A DNA stretch of 64,000 nt. Origin: Streptomyces spirodelae (lineage in GTDB: Bacteria; Actinomycetota; Actinomycetes; Streptomycetales; Streptomycetaceae). Position 1 is the first letter of the stretch. Every line of letters starts with the position of its first letter. The notes below the pieces were generated by a model that made no database searches, was not told the origin of the DNA, and saw only the letters and a program-made list of their open reading frames with translations. The stretch covers positions 1 through 64,000 of the forward strand of contig NZ_JAFFZN010000036.1 in the NCBI RefSeq assembly GCF_017676385.1. Reading direction: 5' to 3'. This document shows positions 10,675 through 20,016 of the stretch, in pieces. A program made the position numbers and the translations under genes.

Positions 10675-11331
10675 ATGGACCCCGACACCGCACCGCCCGG
10701 CCGGCGGGAACTGCAGCACCCGCGCTTCGCCCGCCAGTACCTCGGCATCGCGGCCGAGATGGACCGCCGCGGTGGCACCGCGCACCGGCGGCAGCTGCTC
10801 GAAGGGGTGAGCGGGCGGGTCCTGGAAGTAGGTGCCGGTCAGGGGCGCAACTTCGCGCACTACCCGAGGACGGTCACCGACCTCGTCGCCCTCGAACCCG
10901 AGGACACCCTGCGGGCCGCAGCGCGGCGGGCGGCCGCCGAAGCGCGGGTGCCGGTCACGGTCGTCGCAGGACAGGCCGGTGAGCTGCCCGCCGGGGACGG
11001 GACGTTGGACGCCGTCGTCTTCTCCCTCGTGCTGTGCAGCGTCTCAGAGCCGGAGGCCGCCCTCGCGGAAGCGGCCCGGGTGCTGCGCCCAGGCGGGCAA
11101 CTCCGCTTCTACGAGCACGTACGGTCACTGCGCCGGCTCGGCGGACTGCTGCAGGACGCCATCACGCCGCTGTGGGCACTGGCGGGCGGCGGCTGCCACC
11201 CCAACCGGGACACCGTGGCGACGATCCGGTCGGCCGGATTCACGGTGGACCGATCCGACCGGTTCGGCTTCGCACCCGTCGCCTTCATGCCGCCCCTCGC
11301 CCATGTGATCGGTCTCGCGACCAAGGAGTGA
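10675..11331 (+). CDS. SAM-dependent methyltransferase (METTL7-like)
   Basis: 218-aa class I methyltransferase. Motif I is VLEVGAGQGRNFAHYP, acidic motif II is LVALEPE, and the post-motifs are LDAVVFSLVLCSV and ARVLRPGGQLRFYEHV. The tail GGGCHPNRDTVATIRSAGF resembles the METTL7 thiol-methyltransferase group rather than ArsM, and the conserved ArsM cysteines are absent. The ATG at 10675 is preceded by AGGAGG. It follows the ArsR-acetyltransferase pair after 269 bp of simple repeats (CACGGGATAC and ACCGACGTACGC types), so co-transcription is doubtful. Confidence 0.82.
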   Translation: MDPDTAPPGRRELQHPRFARQYLGIAAEMDRRGGTAHRRQLLEGVSGRVLEVGAGQGRNFAHYPRTVTDLVALEPEDTLRAAARRAAAEARVPVTVVAGQAGELPAGDGTLDAVVFSLVLCSVSEPEAALAEAARVLRPGGQLRFYEHVRSLRRLGGLLQDAITPLWALAGGGCHPNRDTVATIRSAGFTVDRSDRFGFAPVAFMPPLAHVIGLATKE

Positions 11332-11480
11332 CGCCCCCGCCGACCGGCGGGGTGGCCCCGGACGCGATCTCCTCTCCAGGTCGCAGCGGCCCGCCGCCCA
11401 CACTGCCGTAGCCTCTCCGGAGGGGCGGGAGGAGTTGGTCCGGGAGGGAGCAGCAGGCACAGCAGGCAAGGAGCGCGACG

Positions 11481-12149
11481 GTGATCCGAGTCGTGGTCGT
11501 GGACGACGAGGAGCTGGTGCGCTCAGGGCTGCGGCTGATCCTGGGGACGGCACCGGACATCGAGGTGGTCGCCGACTGCGGGGGCGGCGCAGCCGTCGAC
11601 ACCGTACGGGCGCACCGGCCGGACGTGCTGCTCCTGGACATCCGGATGCCGGATGTGGACGGGCTGACCGTGCTGCGCGAGCTGAGCTCGGTGCCGGACG
11701 CGCCGCGCACCGCGATGCTGACGACGTTCGACGCGGAGGAGTATCTGGGCGCCGCGCTGCACGCGGGCGCCGCGGGCTTCCTCCTCAAGGACACCGCTCC
11801 GGATCAACTTGTGCACGCCGTACGGGTGCTGGCGGACGGCGGCCGGGTGCTGGCGCCCGGCGTGACGCCCACCGTGATCGGCGGCTATCTGGGCGGCAGG
11901 CCGGACGGGGACGCCGAGCGCCGGGTCGCCTCGCTGACCGACCGCGAGCGGCAGGTGCTCGCCCTGGTCGGCGAGGGGCTGTCCAACGTGGATATCGCGG
12001 GCCGGCTGCGCCTGGCGCACGGCACGGTCAAGGACCACGTCAGCGCGCTGCTGGCGAAGCTGGGCGGCCTCAACCGGGTACAGGCGGCCGTCGTCGCCGA
12101 CCGGGCCGGGCTGGTGCGGCGCTGCCACTCCCCCGACACCGCCCCGTGA
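11481..12149 (+). CDS. NarL/LuxR-type response regulator
   Basis: 222-aa two-component regulator. It has a receiver domain with phosphoacceptor Asp53 (LLLDIRMPD), acidic pocket DDEE and the conserved Lys in FLLKDT. The C-terminal LuxR helix-turn-helix is LTDRERQVLALVGEGLSNVDIA. GTG start with AGGAG upstream. The stop overlaps the kinase start (GTGA), so the pair is translationally coupled. Targets unknown; genes of this type often regulate their neighbours, here two PAP2 phosphatases. Confidence 0.93.
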   Translation: MIRVVVVDDEELVRSGLRLILGTAPDIEVVADCGGGAAVDTVRAHRPDVLLLDIRMPDVDGLTVLRELSSVPDAPRTAMLTTFDAEEYLGAALHAGAAGFLLKDTAPDQLVHAVRVLADGGRVLAPGVTPTVIGGYLGGRPDGDAERRVASLTDRERQVLALVGEGLSNVDIAGRLRLAHGTVKDHVSALLAKLGGLNRVQAAVVADRAGLVRRCHSPDTAP

Positions 12150-13384
12150 GCCCCACGACCGACCCGGCCCCGGCGTACCGCCGGCTGCCGGGCACCGCCG
12201 CGCTCCGTCGGCGGGTGCTCGCCCTCGTCCTCCCGGTGGCGCTCGGTCTCACCGACGCGTTCCTGGTCAACGGCGTCAGCCCCGGCCTGGAGCTGGCCGT
12301 CTCGGTCGCGGCGGCGCTCGCGCTGCTGGTGCGGCGCCGCCTGCCGGTCCTCGCACTCGTGGTGACGCTGCTGGGGATGTACATCGGCTACATATGGTTC
12401 GCGCCGATGATCGCCCTCTACTCGCTCGCCTCCCGGCGCCCCAGCAACGCACTCGCGGCGGTGGGCGCGGTGGCGCTGGCCGTGGCGCACTACGTCCCCT
12501 ATCCCCTCGACGGCTTCGCACCGTCGGCCGACCGCTCCGACCTCCTCGACATGCTGGACTCGTGCGTCCAGAGCGTGACACCCGTGGTGTTCGGACGCTG
12601 GACCCGCACCAGGCGGCAACTGGCCGAGCGCGTAAGGGAACTCACCGAGAGCCGGCACCGGGAGGCGGAGCTGCTGGCCGAGCGGGCGTTGAGCACCGAG
12701 CGGGCGCGGCTCGCCCGGGAGATGCACGACGTGGTGGCGCACCAGGTCAGCCTGATAAGCGTGCAGGCGGGCGCCCTGCAGATGACGTGCCGCCAGGACA
12801 GCACCCGGGAGCTGGCGCGCACCGTGCGCGAACTCGCCGTCAAGACGCTGACGGAGCTGCGGCACATGGTCGGCACCCTGCGATCCGGCGGCGGTCCCGG
12901 CGTCGGGCCGGCCCCGCAGCCCCGGCTGGCCGACCTGCCCGCGCTCGTCCAGCAGAGCGGGCTGGACGTGACGCTCGACCTGGCCCCCGAACCGACCCCC
13001 GAACCGACCCCCGAACCGGCCCCGGACGCGGGCCCTGACGCGGCCCGCGACCCGGGGCTCCCCTCCGCGCTGCCGGAGGCCGTCGAACGCGCTGCGTACC
13101 GCACGGTCCAAGAGGCGCTGACGAACGTGCGCAAGCACGCGCCCGGCGCCCGAGTCCTGGTGACGGTGGGGATACGCGACGCGGGGACGGCCGACGAGCG
13201 ACTGACCGTCGAGGTCCGCAACGGCCCGCCCGCGGCGCCGCCCGAGTCGCAGGCGTATCCGGAGGGCGGCCATGGCCTGCTGGGGCTGCGCGAACGGGCG
13301 CTGCTGCTCGGCGGCGCCTGCCACGCGGGGCCGACCGAGGACAACGGCTTCCTGCTGACGGCGGCGTTCCCCACGGCCTGCTGA
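12146..13384 (+). CDS. Sensor histidine kinase, HisKA_3 class
   Basis: 412-aa membrane kinase. Four to five hydrophobic segments lie in the first ~130 residues with almost no extracellular domain, as in intramembrane or envelope-sensing kinases. A coiled linker leads to the HisKA_3 motif EMHDVVAHQVSL (His194). The ATPase N-box is EALTNVRKHA and the G-box GGHGLLGLRERA. A Pro-rich insert of repeated PEPT/PEPA units sits between the HisKA_3 and ATPase domains. The GTG start overlaps the regulator's stop. Confidence 0.92.
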   Translation: MSPTTDPAPAYRRLPGTAALRRRVLALVLPVALGLTDAFLVNGVSPGLELAVSVAAALALLVRRRLPVLALVVTLLGMYIGYIWFAPMIALYSLASRRPSNALAAVGAVALAVAHYVPYPLDGFAPSADRSDLLDMLDSCVQSVTPVVFGRWTRTRRQLAERVRELTESRHREAELLAERALSTERARLAREMHDVVAHQVSLISVQAGALQMTCRQDSTRELARTVRELAVKTLTELRHMVGTLRSGGGPGVGPAPQPRLADLPALVQQSGLDVTLDLAPEPTPEPTPEPAPDAGPDAARDPGLPSALPEAVERAAYRTVQEALTNVRKHAPGARVLVTVGIRDAGTADERLTVEVRNGPPAAPPESQAYPEGGHGLLGLRERALLLGGACHAGPTEDNGFLLTAAFPTAC

Positions 13385-13495
13385 CGGTGGCCCAGCCGAC
13401 TGGCCGCCACCCGCCCGGCGCGCCCGGCTCGCACACCCCGCCGGTCGCGGCTCTACTGAGGGCACGAGTCTCGTGCAGCCGTAAGGAGCTCATCG

Positions 13496-14413
13496 ATGAG
13501 CGGGCAGTCGCCCCTGGAGCCGGCCGAAGCCGTGGTCGGCCAAACCGCCGAAGCCGTGGTCGGACAGACCCCCGAAGCCCTGGTCGGCCAGACCGCCGAA
13601 GCCCCCGAAGCAGCCCGCACCGAAGCAGCCGGTGGTGCCCCCGCGGCAGCCGAACCCGTCGACCCCAGGCGGCTGCTGAAGCGCCTGGCACCGGTCCCGG
13701 TGCCGGTTCCCCCGGGGAGCGAGACGCGGCCGCGGCGCGCACCGGACGGGCCACTGGAGCGGTCCGCACGGACGGGGGCACTGCCGTGGGGAGCGGCTCT
13801 ACTGGCCAGCCTGCTGCTGTTCGCCGTCATCTCCTTCGCGGTGTGCGTGACCGGCGCGGGCTTCGTCGACCGGCCGGTGCTGAACGCGGCGGTACAGCAC
13901 CGGCAGGCAGCGCTGGACGGGCCGCTGACCTACGTCTCGCACGCCTCGAACGGCCCGCTGCTCGTCTGCGCTGTGCTGCTGGCCCTGTGGCTGTCGTGGC
14001 GGGACGCGTCGTGGCGGCCCCTGCTGCTGGTCGGCGGCGTAGGCGCACTGTCCATCGTGGCGGCGACCGTCGCCAAGGAGCTGTCCGACCGGGCCCGGCC
14101 GCCCGCCAGGCTGTGGGAGATCTCCGAGAGCGGCTTCTGCTACCCCTCCCGGCACACGGTGGTCGCCACCGCCGTGCTGCTCGGACTGGCCTACGTCCTC
14201 GCCGCCCGGATCGCCTCCCGCGCGGCACGGGCAGCGCTGTGGACCGGTGCCGTCGTGCTCAGCCTGCTGGCCGGGGCCAGCCGCGTCTACCTCGGGGTGC
14301 ACTGGCCCACCGACGTGCTCGCGGGGCTTACTCTGGGCGCTGCGGTCATGCTGGTGGTCGTCGTGGTGCATGTGTTGTGTGCCACGCGCGGCGCCCGCCG
14401 GGTCGCGCGCTGA
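13496..14413 (+). CDS. PAP2-family membrane phosphatase with repeat N-terminus
   Basis: 305-aa PAP2 (phosphatidic acid phosphatase type 2) protein with about six TM segments. Catalytic motifs are KELSDRARP (C1), PSRHT (C2, with Arg in place of the usual Gly) and SRVYLGVHWPTDV (C3). It probably dephosphorylates a lipid phosphate or pyrophosphate at the membrane. The cytoplasmic N-terminus has three tandem EA-V/L-VGQT units (residues ~10-35) and a Pro/Val linker. The ATG at 13496 follows GTAAGGAG. Next comes a second PAP2 gene. Confidence 0.88.
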   Translation: MSGQSPLEPAEAVVGQTAEAVVGQTPEALVGQTAEAPEAARTEAAGGAPAAAEPVDPRRLLKRLAPVPVPVPPGSETRPRRAPDGPLERSARTGALPWGAALLASLLLFAVISFAVCVTGAGFVDRPVLNAAVQHRQAALDGPLTYVSHASNGPLLVCAVLLALWLSWRDASWRPLLLVGGVGALSIVAATVAKELSDRARPPARLWEISESGFCYPSRHTVVATAVLLGLAYVLAARIASRAARAALWTGAVVLSLLAGASRVYLGVHWPTDVLAGLTLGAAVMLVVVVVHVLCATRGARRVAR

Positions 14414-14488
14414 GTCCCGTGTGTCCCGTACGGCATTGGGCACTCCGCCTGTGACGTACGACGGACGAGACGGAAGCGAGGGGGACCG

Positions 14489-16129
14489 ATGGAGAGCCAT
14501 CGCGGAGGGCGCGGGGGTCCGCGCACCGGTGCGCAGGGGGGCGTACGCGCCGCCGTCAGCAGGACCCTCGGCTCCTGGGACCGCGACCTCTTCCGTGCCG
14601 TCGCCCTGCGCCACTGGCCGCGCGCCGAGGGCGTACTGCCCCGGCTGAGCCGTACCGCCGACCACAGCAAGCTGTGGATGGGCACGGCGGCGGCCGTCGC
14701 GCTGTCCGGGGTGGGCGGCCCGCGCGCCCGGCGGGGTGTGCTGCGCGGGCTGGCCTCGGTCGCGGTGGCCTCCGCCGTCGTCAACACCGTCGGCAAGGGC
14801 GCCTTCGGCCGCACCCGCCCGGTGCTGGACGACGTACCGGCGATACGCCGCCTCAAACGGCTGCCCACCAGCACCTCCTTCCCCTCCGGACACGCGGCGT
14901 CGGCCGCCGCGTTCGCCGCCGGGGTGACGCTGGAGTCGCGCGGCCTGGGCGCTGCCGTGGTGCCGGTGGCCGCTTCGGTGGCGTTCTCCCGTGTCTACAC
15001 CGGCGTCCACTACCCGAGTGACGTGCTGGTCGGTGCCGCGCTCGGTACGGCGGCCGCCTTCGGGGTGCGTGCCGCGCTGGACGCACGGCGCGCCGTTCCG
15101 CCCGCGCAACCCCTGGTGGAGGCCCCTGCGCTGCCTGAGGGGCGGGGGCTGTCCGTGGTGGCCAACCCGGGCGCGGGCTCGGCGGCCTTCGTACGCGAGA
15201 TCGGCGAGGTGCTGCCCGCCGCCCGGGTGGTGCACTGGGACCCGGACGCGGCACAGCTGGCGCAGCTGCTCGATCAGGAGGCGCGGCGTGCGGCCGAGGA
15301 GGGCGGCGCGCTGGGCGTGTACGGCGGTGACGGCACGGTGAACGCGGCGGCCCGGGCCGCACTGCGCCACGGCGTGCCACTCGCCGTGCTGCCCGGCGGC
15401 ACGTACAACCACCTCGCCCTCGACCTGGGCATCGGCCGCTCGGCCGACCTGGCCGACGCCATCACCTCCGGGCACGCCATCGCGGTGGACGTGGCCCGCT
15501 TCACGCCGCGCCACGGCCCGGGACGCCCGCAGACACCGCAGACGCCGCAGACGCCGCAGACGGGGCAGACGGGGCCGTCGGCCGCCGCACCGGAGCCGGA
15601 CTGCTTCGTCAACACCTTCAGCCTGGGTGCGTACGGCGACCTGGTGGAGGTGCGGGACCGCTGGCGCAACCGGATCGGGCCGTGGGCGGCCGGACTGATC
15701 GCTGCGGTCCATGTGCTGCGCCATTCGCGCCCGTTCGAGGTGCGGGTCAACGGGCGGCAGCGGTCGCTGTGGCTGCTGTTCGTCGGCAACTGCTCGTACC
15801 ACACCGTCGGCGGCGGGCCGGGCGGAGCGCGGCGCTTCAACCTCTCCGACGGCATGCTGGACATCCACCTCATCCGGGCCGGGCGCTGGGCCCGCACCCG
15901 GCTGATCGCCTCGGCCCTCGCCGGCGTACTGCACCGCTCCCCCGTACACGCCGCCGCACGCGGGCGCCGACTGCACCTGGCCGGCATCCCCGAGGGCACG
16001 CTGTGCTCCTACGACGGCGAGACGGCGCCCTCGCCACCGGCCCTGCTCATCGACAAACCCGCCACTGCGCTGACGGTCTACCGGCCCCTCCCGGCCTGGC
16101 TGAGCGGCTCGGCACTGCCGGACAGCTGA
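14489..16129 (+). CDS. PAP2 phosphatase fused to diacylglycerol-kinase-like domain
   Basis: 546-aa fusion. Residues ~90-200 form a PAP2 domain (KGAFGRTRP, PSGHAAS, SRVYTGVHYPSD). Residues ~225-540 form a DAGK_cat/YegS-like lipid kinase (VVANPGAGS, YGGDGTVN, LPGGTYNHLALDLGI). The combination suggests turnover of phospholipid or lipid-carrier head groups; direction and substrate are unknown. A short low-complexity QTP/QTG run of five units (15531-15570) lies inside the kinase domain, probably in a surface loop. Downstream is a 140-bp frame without a start. Confidence 0.9.
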   Translation: MESHRGGRGGPRTGAQGGVRAAVSRTLGSWDRDLFRAVALRHWPRAEGVLPRLSRTADHSKLWMGTAAAVALSGVGGPRARRGVLRGLASVAVASAVVNTVGKGAFGRTRPVLDDVPAIRRLKRLPTSTSFPSGHAASAAAFAAGVTLESRGLGAAVVPVAASVAFSRVYTGVHYPSDVLVGAALGTAAAFGVRAALDARRAVPPAQPLVEAPALPEGRGLSVVANPGAGSAAFVREIGEVLPAARVVHWDPDAAQLAQLLDQEARRAAEEGGALGVYGGDGTVNAAARAALRHGVPLAVLPGGTYNHLALDLGIGRSADLADAITSGHAIAVDVARFTPRHGPGRPQTPQTPQTPQTGQTGPSAAAPEPDCFVNTFSLGAYGDLVEVRDRWRNRIGPWAAGLIAAVHVLRHSRPFEVRVNGRQRSLWLLFVGNCSYHTVGGGPGGARRFNLSDGMLDIHLIRAGRWARTRLIASALAGVLHRSPVHAAARGRRLHLAGIPEGTLCSYDGETAPSPPALLIDKPATALTVYRPLPAWLSGSALPDS

Positions 16130-16281
16130 CGGCCCGGCGGGCTGCCAGGATCTCTCCTCGGAGCGCACAGCTCAGCGGGCCCGGAACGTTCTGCACCGGC
16201 TGAAGGAGTACGAGGACGTGCCCGGGGCGCGCGAGGTGCTGGCCGACTTCGGGCATCTGTTGTACGTGTGATTGCCGACCC

Positions 16282-16298
16282 CTTGACTCCCAGTCAAG
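16282..16298 (-). terminator. Short hairpin spanning the stop codon of the SpoIIE-type gene
   Basis: Perfect 7-bp inverted repeat CTTGACT-CCC-AGTCAAG. The stop codon of the minus-strand phosphatase gene (16294-16296) lies in one arm. No U-tract, so termination is only possible. Confidence 0.4.
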
Positions 16299-18936
16299 TG
16301 AGGGCTTGCTCGGCCCAGATGATTTTGCCGGTGGGGGTGTAGCGGGTGCCCCAGCGTTCGGCGAGTTGAGCGACGAGGAAGAGGCCGCGGCCGCCCTCGT
16401 CCGTCTCGGCCGCGTACCGCAGGTGGGGTGAGGTGCTGCTGTGGTCCCAGACCTCGCAGAAGAGGCTCTCGTTGCGGATCAGCCGGACGCGGATGGGCGG
16501 GGTGCCGTAGCGGATGGCGTTGGTGAGCAGTTCGCTCAGCAGCAGTTCGGTGGTGAACGCCGTCTCCTCCAGCCCCCACTGCGTGAGTTGCCCGGTGGCC
16601 GCGGTACGCATCCGTCCGACCGAGGTCGGATCGGGCTCGACGTCCCACTGTGCGACCTGGTCGGCGCCGAAGATCCGGGTACGGGCCACCAGCAGGGCCA
16701 CGTCGTCGGCGGGGTGCTCGGGAAGGACCGTCCTCAGCACCTCGGTGCAGGTCTGTTCGGGGCCCGGGCTGCTGCCGGCCAGCGCCTGGCCCAGCAGCTC
16801 GATGCCGACGTCGACGTCCCGGCTGCGGTCCTCGACCAGACCGTTGGTGTACAGCACCAGTCTGCTGCCCTCGGGGAGCCGCCGCTCGACGGCCTCGAAG
16901 CGCATGCCGCCCACCCCCAGCGGCGGGCCAGGAGGCAGCTCCAGGAACTCCACCTCGCCGTCCGGGGTGACCAGCGCGGGCGGCAGATGCCCGGCGCGGG
17001 CCACCGTGCAGCAGCCGCCGACCGGGTCGTAGACGGCGTACAGACAGGTGGCCCCGGCGACGGGGGTCCTCGCGGGTCCCGCCTCCTCCTGGTCGATGCG
17101 GGTGACCAACTCGTCCACCCGGGCGAGCAGCTCGTCGGGGGGCAGATCGAGGTCGGAGAGGGTGTGGATGGCCGCGCGCAGGCGTCCCATGGTTGCCGCG
17201 GCCTGCAGCCCGTGGCCCACCACGTCCCCCACCACCAGCGCGACACGGAAGCCGGTCAACGGCAGCACGTCGAACCAGTCGCCGCCGACCAGGGCCTTGG
17301 CCGGGAGATACCGGTGCGCCACCTCCAGGGCGCTGTGGGTCACGTGGGCGGCGGGGAGCAGGTTCTCCTGGAGCGTCATCGCGGTGGCGTGCTCACGGGT
17401 GTAGCGGCGGGCGTTGTCCACCCCCAGGGCCGCCCGGGCGACGACTTCCTGGGCGAGGAAGAGGTCCTCTTCCCCGAACGGTTCCGAGCCGCTGCCGCGC
17501 CAGAAGTTGACCATGCCCAGCAGCACCCCGCGGGCGCGCAGCGGGACGAGGATCAGGGAGTGGATGCCGTACTCGACGACTCGCTGCGCCTGTTCCTGGT
17601 CCACCGCCATCCACGACCTGGAGGCTGTGCGCAGATCCGCCATCAGGACGCCCGGCGCCCCACCCAGCACGGCGGCCTGCGGGGTGGCGGGCGGCAGCGT
17701 CAGAGCGGTGCCCGGTGAGATGAGGGGGTGGTCGTCACGGATGCCGTGCACCGCGACCCGTCGCACCGGCACCAGGCCGTGAGCCGGCGCCGGCTCCTCG
17801 CCCCGCAGCACGGGTTCGGCCAGGTCGACGCTGGCGAAGTCGGCGAGCCGCGGCACCACGACCCGCACCACCTCCTCCGCCGTCCGGGTCACATCCAAGG
17901 TGGTCGCGATCTCGGAGGCTGCGTCGTAGAGCAGCTTCAGCTGTCTGCGCGCCGTCTCCGCCTTGCCGGTCAGTGCGCGGAGCTCGGTGGAGTCGCGCAG
18001 GGTCGCCACGATGCCGCCCGGTACGCCGTATCCGTCGGTGCGGCGTAGGTTGACGGCGAGCAGCCGGTCGCCGACGGTGAGCATCTCGTCGGTGGCCTCG
18101 CGCCTCGAGGCCAGCAGCACGGCGCTGCGCGGGGGCAGGCCGAGTTCGTCCACGCCCCGGCCCTCGGCGTCCGGCGGCAGCTCCAGCAGGCGACGGGCTT
18201 CGTCGTTGGCCAGCGTCAGCCGCCGGTCGCCGTCCACCAGCAGGATGCCTTCGCGTACCGCGTGCAGCACCGCGTCGTGGTGCTGGTAATGGCGTGCGAT
18301 CTCGGCCGGGTCCAGACCCAATGTCTGACGCCGTACCCGGCGCGCCAGCAGCACCGAGCCGATGGTGCCCACCGCCAGCGCCAACACCGCCAGCCCGACC
18401 AACACCGGGATCTGCCGCGACGCCTCCGTGCTGATCTGCCGGAGCAGGACCCCGACCGAGACCAGACCCACCACCCGGCCGTCGTCCTTGATGGGCACCA
18501 CGGCGCGTACGGACTGGCCGAGGGTGCCGCGGTAGGTCTCGGTGAGCGCCTTCCCGCGCTGCGCCGGTGCGATGGTGCCGACGAAGTGTTCCCCGATCCG
18601 GTCCGGGTTGGGGTGCGTGAAGCGGATTCCGGCCGGGCTCATGAAGACCACGAAGCTGGCTCCGGTGTCCCGCTGCACAGCCTTGGCCACAGGTTGCAGC
18701 CTGCGCGTGGGATCGGAGGACTGCACCGCGCTGATCACGCCGGGGGTCTGCGCGAGCGTCCGGCTGATCGCCAGCATCTTGTTGCGGCTCTCCGCGTTGG
18801 CCGCCCGCAGCGAGAACCCGATACTCACCGCCGCGCCGATACCGACGACGAGCACCAGCACCCCGACCTGGAACAGCAGCAGCTGCCCTGCCAGGCGCCA
18901 GCCACCCCGTGCAAGGACAGGTCTCATCGTCGTCAC
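16294..18936 (-). CDS. Sensor PP2C phosphatase: Cache-like, PAS, GAF, SpoIIE, HATPase
   Basis: 880-aa multidomain signalling protein. An N-terminal TM at ~20-45, a single-Cache-like extracellular region and a second TM at ~180-200 resemble CitA/DcuS sensors. A PAS domain, a GAF domain and a SpoIIE/PP2C phosphatase core (VGGDWFDVLPL, LVVGDVVGHGLQAAATMG, LVLYTNGLVEDRSRDVD) follow. An anti-sigma-like HATPase domain ends the protein (ELLLSELLTNAIRYG, GRGLFLVAQLAERWG). These proteins act in partner-switching on anti-sigma-factor antagonists. GTG at 18936 or ATG 9 nt inside. No sigma or antagonist gene lies beside it. Confidence 0.9.
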   Translation of the reverse strand: MTTMRPVLARGGWRLAGQLLLFQVGVLVLVVGIGAAVSIGFSLRAANAESRNKMLAISRTLAQTPGVISAVQSSDPTRRLQPVAKAVQRDTGASFVVFMSPAGIRFTHPNPDRIGEHFVGTIAPAQRGKALTETYRGTLGQSVRAVVPIKDDGRVVGLVSVGVLLRQISTEASRQIPVLVGLAVLALAVGTIGSVLLARRVRRQTLGLDPAEIARHYQHHDAVLHAVREGILLVDGDRRLTLANDEARRLLELPPDAEGRGVDELGLPPRSAVLLASRREATDEMLTVGDRLLAVNLRRTDGYGVPGGIVATLRDSTELRALTGKAETARRQLKLLYDAASEIATTLDVTRTAEEVVRVVVPRLADFASVDLAEPVLRGEEPAPAHGLVPVRRVAVHGIRDDHPLISPGTALTLPPATPQAAVLGGAPGVLMADLRTASRSWMAVDQEQAQRVVEYGIHSLILVPLRARGVLLGMVNFWRGSGSEPFGEEDLFLAQEVVARAALGVDNARRYTREHATAMTLQENLLPAAHVTHSALEVAHRYLPAKALVGGDWFDVLPLTGFRVALVVGDVVGHGLQAAATMGRLRAAIHTLSDLDLPPDELLARVDELVTRIDQEEAGPARTPVAGATCLYAVYDPVGGCCTVARAGHLPPALVTPDGEVEFLELPPGPPLGVGGMRFEAVERRLPEGSRLVLYTNGLVEDRSRDVDVGIELLGQALAGSSPGPEQTCTEVLRTVLPEHPADDVALLVARTRIFGADQVAQWDVEPDPTSVGRMRTAATGQLTQWGLEETAFTTELLLSELLTNAIRYGTPPIRVRLIRNESLFCEVWDHSSTSPHLRYAAETDEGGRGLFLVAQLAERWGTRYTPTGKIIWAEQALT

Positions 18937-19048
18937 ACTCTCGCTCGCCCGAACACGAGCCTACGGTTCACATCTGCGTTTTTCGTCGTATATCGGGCGG
19001 AGACACGCGCGACGGGTGGGCTGCGGAGTCGGCTCCGATTACCCGGGG

Positions 19049-19092
19049 GCCGACTCCCTTACGGGCGGAGGCCGACTCGCCTACGGACGGAG
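19049..19092. repeat. 22-bp tandem repeat, two copies
   Basis: Two imperfect copies of a unit beginning GCCGACTCCCTTACGGGC lie between the SpoIIE-type gene and the terD-like gene. Just upstream is a related stretch with GGAGTCGGCTCCG. Non-coding; function unknown. Confidence 0.55.
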
Positions 19093-19142
19093 GTCGGCCC
19101 CCGGACCCTCGAAGACCTCGCCTCTTCTGCTCGGTCTACGTG

Positions 19143-19727
19143 CTACTTGCTGGCCGCGAAACGCATCAGGGCGTACTCGTCGCCCTGCTTGATCTTGCCC
19201 GTCTCATTGATCACTTGGAGCTTCCAACCGCCGCCCGCCCGTATGGCCTTGGCCACGGCACAGCCGTTGTCCTGGGTGAGCAGGCTGGGCCAGATGTCGG
19301 CTACCTGCTGCGAGCTGCCCCCGGTCGCGTCGTACACCTTGAAGCTGACGTTGCGCGCCTTCTGGAAGGAACTGGTTTTCTTGAAGGCGGCGGCCACGAA
19401 GACGATCGAGGTGATGACGCTCGGGATCTGGGCGAAGTCGACCGTCACCGTCTCGTCGTCACCATCCCCGTGCCCGGTCTGGTTGTCGCCGCTGTGCACC
19501 AGGGAGCCGTTGCCCAGCGGGTCGAGGGAGTCGAGGCCCGCCAGCCGCACCGGGTCGCCGCCGTTCATGGCTATGGCGATCAGATCGAGGTCGGTGCCCT
19601 TCTTCCGGCGGAGCTTGCCGACCACCCCGCCGCTGGTACCGGCAGTGGGGTCCCAGGACACACCGATGGACAGGTGCGTCACTCCGTCCAGGTCCGCGGG
19701 GCCGTCGTCCTTCGTCAACGTGATCAT
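19143..19727 (-). CDS. TerD-family protein
   Basis: 194-aa TerD domain protein. Visible are the Ca-binding-type acidic signatures around GTDLDLIAIAM, HSGDNQTGHGDGDDETVTVDF, and the NVSFKVYDATGG core. TerD homologues in Streptomyces are linked to stress, calcium and development; the molecular role is unsettled. The usual ter operon partners (terC, terB, toxic-anion genes) are absent nearby, so this is a stand-alone copy. AAGGA precedes the ATG. The neighbours are unrelated. Confidence 0.9.
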   Translation of the reverse strand: MITLTKDDGPADLDGVTHLSIGVSWDPTAGTSGGVVGKLRRKKGTDLDLIAIAMNGGDPVRLAGLDSLDPLGNGSLVHSGDNQTGHGDGDDETVTVDFAQIPSVITSIVFVAAAFKKTSSFQKARNVSFKVYDATGGSSQQVADIWPSLLTQDNGCAVAKAIRAGGGWKLQVINETGKIKQGDEYALMRFAASK

Positions 19728-20016
19728 GCGTGGGTCGTCCTTCTCGGTAGAGGGGGCAAGGTGCCGGTTGTCAGAGGGTCAACGTACCGAGGGCGCCTGC
19801 CGTCCCCTCTTACTTGAGAGCCCCACGGCACGCTTGCCACTTTGCGCAACCATATATCCATATGAGTAATACGGACCGAGCCCTGTCCCGCCTCCTGGGT
19901 GCGGCGGAAGAACTCCCGAAAAAATCCCGGCGAGCATGTCGAGAACCGCCGACCTGCTCCGTCCTGGGTGTGAAGCGGCCAAGATGGGTCGCACCAGCAC
20001 CGAGGAGAGAACCGCC

